Assembly (NCBI GenBank): GCA_012517875.1
Contig: JAAYUB010000022.1
Coordinates: 1 to 56,282, forward strand
DNA length: 56,282 nt
Reading direction: 5' to 3'
Source: Acidobacteriota bacterium
Lineage (GTDB): Bacteria > Acidobacteriota > JAAYUB01
The notes beneath the pieces are model-generated. The model saw nothing but the letters and a program-made list of their open reading frames with translations. It did not search any database and was not told the origin of the DNA. Shown here in pieces: positions 52,227 to 56,282 of the stretch (position 1 is the stretch's first letter; every line of letters starts with the position of its first letter). The translations under genes were made by a program, and so were the position numbers.

Positions 52227-53165
52227 ATGAAAATCTTCTCCCGGCTGGTGCTTGCGGCGACAGTGCTCACATTGGCGGGGGCCGCGTGGTCTCAGCAAGC
52301 GGTTCAGACGCCCGAGGGCCGCATCGCGGTCCGGGTGGAGATGGTCAACCTGCTGTGCAGCGTCCTCGATCGGCGGGGCAATTATGTGACGACCCTGCAG
52401 CAGGACGACTTCATCGTTTACGAGAACAACGCGCCGCAGAGGATCGAGAACTTCAGCGCCATGAGCGACCTGCCCCTGAGCATCGCGCTCCTCATCGACA
52501 CCAGCGCCTCGGTCGCCAACAAACTCAAGTTCGAACAGGACGCGGCCACCGAGTTTTTCGCCACCGTGCTGCGCCCCCAGGACAAGGCGCTCCTGGTGGA
52601 ATTCGACACCGGCGTCACGCTCATTCAGGATTTCACCAACGACACGAACCTGCTGGGCAAACAGCTGCGCACCCTGCGGGCCGCCGGCGGCACCTCGCTC
52701 TACGACGCCGTCCTGCTGGTGGCGGAAGAAAAGCTGGTGCCCGACCAGGGCGAGCGACGCAAAACCGTGATCGTCATCTCCGACGGCGAGGACACCGTCA
52801 GCAAGGTGACGTTTGAAGAGGCGCTTGAGATGGCTCAGCGGTCCGGCGCCACGGTGTTCGCCATTTCCACCAACAAGGGCGGGTATTTCGGCGTCAAGGG
52901 CAGTGACGAAGGAGACACCATTCTGGAACAGCTCACCTCGGCCACCGGCGGCAAGGCCTACTACCCGACCAAGATGGAGGACCTGAGCCTGGCGTTCCGG
53001 GAGATCAACCAGGAGCTGCGCAGCCAATACAGCATCAGTTACCGCTCCTCCAACCCGGCGCGTGACGGGACGTTCCGGGCGCTCCGCGTGGCAGTCAAGG
53101 GGAAAGATTTGCGCGTGCGCCACCGCAAGGGGTATTTCGCGCCCAAAAGCTCGGGCTCGGATTGA
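52227..53165 (+). CDS. Exported VWFA-related protein of acidobacterial type
   Basis: A 312-residue protein with a signal peptide (about 1-22). A von Willebrand A domain follows with the metal-ion site D91-T-S-A-S95 in LLIDTSASV, a Thr in GGTSLYDAV and VIVISDGEDTVSK. The N-terminal VEMVNLLCSVLDRRG and DDFIVYENN stretch is typical of the VWFA-related family expanded in Acidobacteria. The family function is not established; protein-protein contact through bound metal is likely. GAGGC precedes the ATG at 52227. Confidence 0.9.
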   Translation: MKIFSRLVLAATVLTLAGAAWSQQAVQTPEGRIAVRVEMVNLLCSVLDRRGNYVTTLQQDDFIVYENNAPQRIENFSAMSDLPLSIALLIDTSASVANKLKFEQDAATEFFATVLRPQDKALLVEFDTGVTLIQDFTNDTNLLGKQLRTLRAAGGTSLYDAVLLVAEEKLVPDQGERRKTVIVISDGEDTVSKVTFEEALEMAQRSGATVFAISTNKGGYFGVKGSDEGDTILEQLTSATGGKAYYPTKMEDLSLAFREINQELRSQYSISYRSSNPARDGTFRALRVAVKGKDLRVRHRKGYFAPKSSGSD

Positions 53166-53211
53166 CAGAAACCGAAGCACGTGCTATTAATCCATCACCA
53201 CAACGTTTGTG

Positions 53212-53937
53212 ATGGCCATGAGCAAAGAGGCCGAACAGCCCGATCAGCCCCGCACGCCGGACAGCCGTCGGGAGTCCTCCACCACCGGGTTCTCCACGAA
53301 CCGGGACTTGGAGCGCCTGTTTCAGGAAGCCGAGCAGACCATCGACAAGATCGTTCACGCCAAGCGGGAATCGCGCGAGGAGACGCTGGCGGTGCCATTG
53401 TTCGTCCCGGAAGCGGTGGTGACGCCGATCACCCCGCCGGCGGAGACCGAACCGGACGAAGCGGAGCTGCTGCGGCAGGAGTTGGAGCGGCTCAAACTCC
53501 GCTATCAGGAGCTTGAGACTGATTTCCAGAATTTTCGCAACCGGGTGGAGCGGGATGCGGAGAGCACCAACCTGAACACCCGGGCGGAGTTGTTGAAGGA
53601 CCTGCTGCAGATCATTGACATTCTGGAACTCGCCAGCAACACATTCAATTCGGAGAAATTTTCCCATTCCGTCGACAGTTACCGAAAGGGTTTCAACCTG
53701 CTGCATCGGCAGTTTCTGGATGTCTTTGACAAGATCGGGGTGCTCAAGATCCCCACCGAGGCACAGCCGTTCGACCCGCACCTGCACCAGGCCATCACCG
53801 CCGAGGAGCGAAGCGACCTCGAGGTCCAGACCAATCTGAAGGAATTGAAGGCTGGTTACGTGTACCATGGAATTCTGCTGCGGCCGGCCATGGTCAAGGT
53901 CGGCGTGCCCAAGCCGAAACCGAGCGGATCGCATTGA
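53212..53937 (+). CDS. grpE: Nucleotide exchange factor GrpE
   Basis: A 241-residue GrpE, co-chaperone that releases ADP from DnaK. The coiled coil is about 80-125 (ELLRQELERLKLRYQELE), followed by DFQNFRNRVERD and the beta domain with PFDPHLHQAI and VYHGILLRPAMVKV. The N-terminal 75 residues are an unusually long low-complexity extension. ATG 53212 is used; GTG 53209 and ATG 53218 are alternatives with no clear ribosome binding site. Confidence 0.93.
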   Translation: MAMSKEAEQPDQPRTPDSRRESSTTGFSTNRDLERLFQEAEQTIDKIVHAKRESREETLAVPLFVPEAVVTPITPPAETEPDEAELLRQELERLKLRYQELETDFQNFRNRVERDAESTNLNTRAELLKDLLQIIDILELASNTFNSEKFSHSVDSYRKGFNLLHRQFLDVFDKIGVLKIPTEAQPFDPHLHQAITAEERSDLEVQTNLKELKAGYVYHGILLRPAMVKVGVPKPKPSGSH

Positions 53938-53948
53938 TCGGTAAATAT

Positions 53949-53976
53949 TTGTCGTAAATCAGGTTTTGTGTATAAT
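53949..53976 (+). promoter_or_regulatory. Promoter of dnaK
   Basis: TTGTCG (53949-53954) and a perfect TATAAT (53971-53976), 16 bases apart, lie just before dnaK. No CIRCE inverted repeat is seen. Confidence 0.6.
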
Positions 53977-54010
53977 AACGGCTAATTTCTGATCGGCTGA
54001 CGAGGACCAT

Positions 54011-55918
54011 ATGGCAAAAGTGATCGGGATTGACCTCGGGACCACCAACTCGTGCGTCGCAGTCGTCGAAGGCGGCAACAGCCAGATCATCGCAAACAGC
54101 CTGGGCGGCCGAACCACCCCGTCCATTGTCGCCTTCACTGACAAGAACGAGCGGCTGGTGGGCCAGATTGCCAAGCGCCAGGCCATCACCAACGCCGCCA
54201 ACACCATATATGCGGTGAAGCGCCTCATCGGGCGCAAATTCAACTCACCCGAAGTCACACGGGCCCGGGACCACCTGCCCTACCAGCTGGTGCCGGCGAC
54301 CAACGGCGACGTCCGGCTCAAGATCCGCGACAAGCAGTACTCGCCGCAGGAAATTTCAGCCATGATCCTCCAGTTCCTGAAACAGTGCGCCGAGGAGTTC
54401 ATCGGCTCCAAGGACATCGAAGCGGTCATCACGGTGCCCGCCTATTTCGACGACTCCCAGCGCCAGGCGACGAAGGACGCCGGCGAGATCGCCGGACTGA
54501 AAGTCAAGCGGATCATCAATGAGCCCACGGCGGCCGCGCTGGCGTACGGCCTCGGCAAGAACAAGAACGAGAAAGTGGCCGTCTACGACCTGGGCGGCGG
54601 CACCTTCGATATCTCCATCCTGGAAATCAACGAAGGGGTGTTCGAAGTGCTGTCCACCTGCGGGGACAGTTTCCTCGGCGGCGAAGACTTCGACCAGCGC
54701 ATCACGGACTGGATCATCCACGAATTCCAGGAGGAGACCGGGATCGATCTGCGCAACGATATCCTGGCCTTGCAGCGCCTGAAGGAGGCGGCCGAAAAGG
54801 CCAAGTGCGAGCTGTCGTCGGTCACTGAGACCGCCGTCTCCCTGCCGTTCATCGCCGCCGACGAGTCGGGCCCGAAGCACTTCGACCGGACACTCACCCG
54901 CCCGCAGCTCGAGGAGATGGTCAAGGATCTCGTGGATCGGACGCTGGAGCCGTGCGAGAAGGCGCTGTACGACGCAAAGCTCAACGTTGCCGACATCGAC
55001 AAGATCATCCTGGTGGGCGGACAGACCCGCACGCCTAAAATTCGCCAGGTCGTTTCGGAATTCTTCAAGAAGCAGGCGAGTACCGAGATCAACCCCGACG
55101 AGGTGGTGGCGGTGGGCGCGGCGCTCCAGGGCGGCGTGCTGCAGGGTGACGTGAAAGACATTGTCCTGCTCGATGTCATCCCGCTCTCGCTGGGCGTGGA
55201 AACCCATGGCGGGTTGTTCACCAAGATCATCGATCGCAACTCCACCATCCCGCTGAAAAAGACGCTCCCGTTCACCACGGTGGCCGACAACCAGACGATC
55301 GTCGAAGTCCACGTCCTGCAGGGCGAGCGGGACCTGGCCGAATTCAACCGCTCCCTCGCCAAATTCGAACTGGTGGGCATCGCCCCGGCCCCGCGGGGCG
55401 TGCCGCAGATCGACGTGGCCTTCGAGGTGGACTCCAACGGCATCCTGCACGTGTCGGCCAAGGATCAGAAATCGGGCAAGGTGCAGGAGATCCGCGTGAC
55501 GCCGTCTTCCGGCTTGTCGCAGGACGAGGTCCTGCGCATGAAGGAGGAGGCCAAATTCTTCTCCCAGAAAGACCTGGAACGCAAGGAGCAGCGGCTGGCG
55601 CTCAACCGGCTTGACGGCCTGATCAAGAATGTGCAGCGTTCTTACAATGAATACGGCTACCTGCTGAGCCCGGACAAGTCCAACAGCGTAAAAAACACCC
55701 TGAACGAGTCGACCAAGATTCTGAATCAGCTGGATCTGCCCCTGGCTTCAATCGAGAGCACCTACCAGGAGCTGGAGAAGGCGGGCATGGAGATCACCAA
55801 CGCCATGCTGGCCTCGCCGGGCGTCGGCTACGCCGACGGCGACCAAGACAGTCAGACCAAGATGGAGCAGTTGCTCCGCGAAGCGATGCAGCAGCCGCAG
55901 AAGAAGGACGAGCCCTGA
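54011..55918 (+). CDS. dnaK: Chaperone DnaK
   Basis: A 635-residue Hsp70. The nucleotide-binding domain begins [17 protein letters not shown] and contains [26 protein letters not shown] and [11 protein letters not shown]. The substrate-binding domain carries [14 protein letters not shown] and [12 protein letters not shown]. The C-terminal helical lid ends in a charged tail without the classical EEVD-type ending, as usual in bacteria. It works with the adjacent grpE and dnaJ products. Confidence 0.98.
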   Translation: MAKVIGIDLGTTNSCVAVVEGGNSQIIANSLGGRTTPSIVAFTDKNERLVGQIAKRQAITNAANTIYAVKRLIGRKFNSPEVTRARDHLPYQLVPATNGDVRLKIRDKQYSPQEISAMILQFLKQCAEEFIGSKDIEAVITVPAYFDDSQRQATKDAGEIAGLKVKRIINEPTAAALAYGLGKNKNEKVAVYDLGGGTFDISILEINEGVFEVLSTCGDSFLGGEDFDQRITDWIIHEFQEETGIDLRNDILALQRLKEAAEKAKCELSSVTETAVSLPFIAADESGPKHFDRTLTRPQLEEMVKDLVDRTLEPCEKALYDAKLNVADIDKIILVGGQTRTPKIRQVVSEFFKKQASTEINPDEVVAVGAALQGGVLQGDVKDIVLLDVIPLSLGVETHGGLFTKIIDRNSTIPLKKTLPFTTVADNQTIVEVHVLQGERDLAEFNRSLAKFELVGIAPAPRGVPQIDVAFEVDSNGILHVSAKDQKSGKVQEIRVTPSSGLSQDEVLRMKEEAKFFSQKDLERKEQRLALNRLDGLIKNVQRSYNEYGYLLSPDKSNSVKNTLNESTKILNQLDLPLASIESTYQELEKAGMEITNAMLASPGVGYADGDQDSQTKMEQLLREAMQQPQKKDEP

Positions 55919-55954
55919 CGCGCTGTCGCCGACCGCCGTCTCCCCTGCCGGTCC

Positions 55955-55983
55955 TTGAGGCCCGGCCCCACTTCCACTATAAT
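55955..55983 (+). promoter_or_regulatory. Promoter of dnaJ
   Basis: TTGAGG (55955-55960) and TATAAT (55978-55983) are 17 bases apart, between dnaK and dnaJ. Confidence 0.6.
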
Positions 55984-56026
55984 GACCGCTCTCGCGGCCT
56001 GACGCCGCCGACCCTGGAGGAATGAC

Positions 56027-56282
56027 TTGGCCAAGCGCGACTACTACGAAGTCCTGGAAGTGTATCGCTCCGCGTCACTGGACGAGATCAAGAAAGCCTA
56101 TCGGAAGATGGCGCTCAAGCACCATCCGGATAAAAACCCGAACGACCCCGCTGCGGAGGAGAAATTCAAGGAGGCGGCGGAGGCCTACAGCGTCCTGAGC
56201 AATGCGGAAAAACGCGCCCAGTACGACCGCTTCGGGCATGCGGGCGTGTCCGGCTCGCCCTTCGAGGGCGGCTTCGACACGG
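56027..56282 (+). CDS. dnaJ: Chaperone DnaJ, 5' part
   Basis: The first 85 codons of a DnaJ co-chaperone; the gene runs past the window end. The J domain is complete: DYYEVLEV, the HPD motif in [10 protein letters not shown], and YDRFGHAG leading into the Gly/Phe linker. The start is TTG at 56027 with GGAGG six bases upstream, the only codon that fits the ribosome binding site. Confidence 0.95.
   Translation, partial: MAKRDYYEVLEVYRSASLDEIKKAYRKMALKHHPDKNPNDPAAEEKFKEAAEAYSVLSNAEKRAQYDRFGHAGVSGSPFEGGFDT

Overview
The window looks like a piece of a GC-rich chromosome from a Gram-negative member of the Acidobacteriota. The strongest taxonomic hints are the exported VWFA-type protein at 52227-53165 (a family typical of Acidobacteria), the very large PIG-L deacetylase, the DUF2911 and DUF6599 exported proteins, and enzymes of the futalosine menaquinone route. 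This placement is an inference from gene content; there is no rRNA in the window. Near-consensus TTGACA/TATAAT promoters stand out from the GC-rich background in front of tRNAs and several genes.

Layout. 1-6550: tRNA-Asp and tRNA-Val, an MFS transporter, an exported PIG-L deacetylase coupled to a 49-residue one-helix protein and a sodium:solute symporter, then a monocistronic glycine-rich 95-residue protein. 6546-11174: DUF2911 protein, a trans-sulfuration PLP enzyme, a repeat-rich spacer, a Xaa-Pro peptidase and a YhbP-like FMN-barrel protein. 11500-15147: ubiX-like (mqnM), ubiA-like (mqnP) and mqnE genes of the futalosine menaquinone pathway, followed by homoserine dehydrogenase; then a CPBP protease on the other strand. 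15883-23876: minus-strand housekeeping runs: folD - YVTN propeller - dCMP deaminase, and accD - folC - xseA - xseB - ispA - sodB, several joined by ATGA/GTGA overlaps.

24043-30095: a zinc-ribbon/RDD/FHA membrane protein, an octaheme cytochrome c behind a recognisable promoter and a Crp/Fnr-like dyad, a DUF6599 protein and an exported ferredoxin-fused aldo/keto reductase. 30701-31219: tRNA-Leu, tRNA-Cys and tRNA-Gly with a strong promoter. 31267-37076: M20 peptidase, an NtrY-like sensor kinase without its usual NtrX partner, DUF4390 and an amidohydrolase. 37128-37964: a DnaC/IstB-type ATPase.

38032-42856 is the most distinctive region. An ECF sigma factor and its zinc anti-sigma factor are transcribed away from a decaheme (MtrA/DmsE-type) cytochrome and an MtrB/PioB-like outer-membrane barrel. 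Together they look like a trans-outer-membrane electron conduit. The barrel gene carries a CXXCH heme motif inside the porin and is interrupted by one in-frame UGA, after which the same frame continues to a normal barrel end. Menaquinone genes, the octaheme cytochrome and this conduit fit a respiratory, metal- or electrode-linked lifestyle, but the electron acceptor cannot be read from the sequence.

43078-48926: RNase P RNA, two RDD-type membrane proteins, yidD, a lytic transglycosylase and a GAF-domain protein with acidic repeats. 49050-56282: a HEXXH metallopeptidase and an M28 peptidase/glutaminyl cyclase on the minus strand, then the VWFA protein, grpE, dnaK and the start of dnaJ, which runs off the window.
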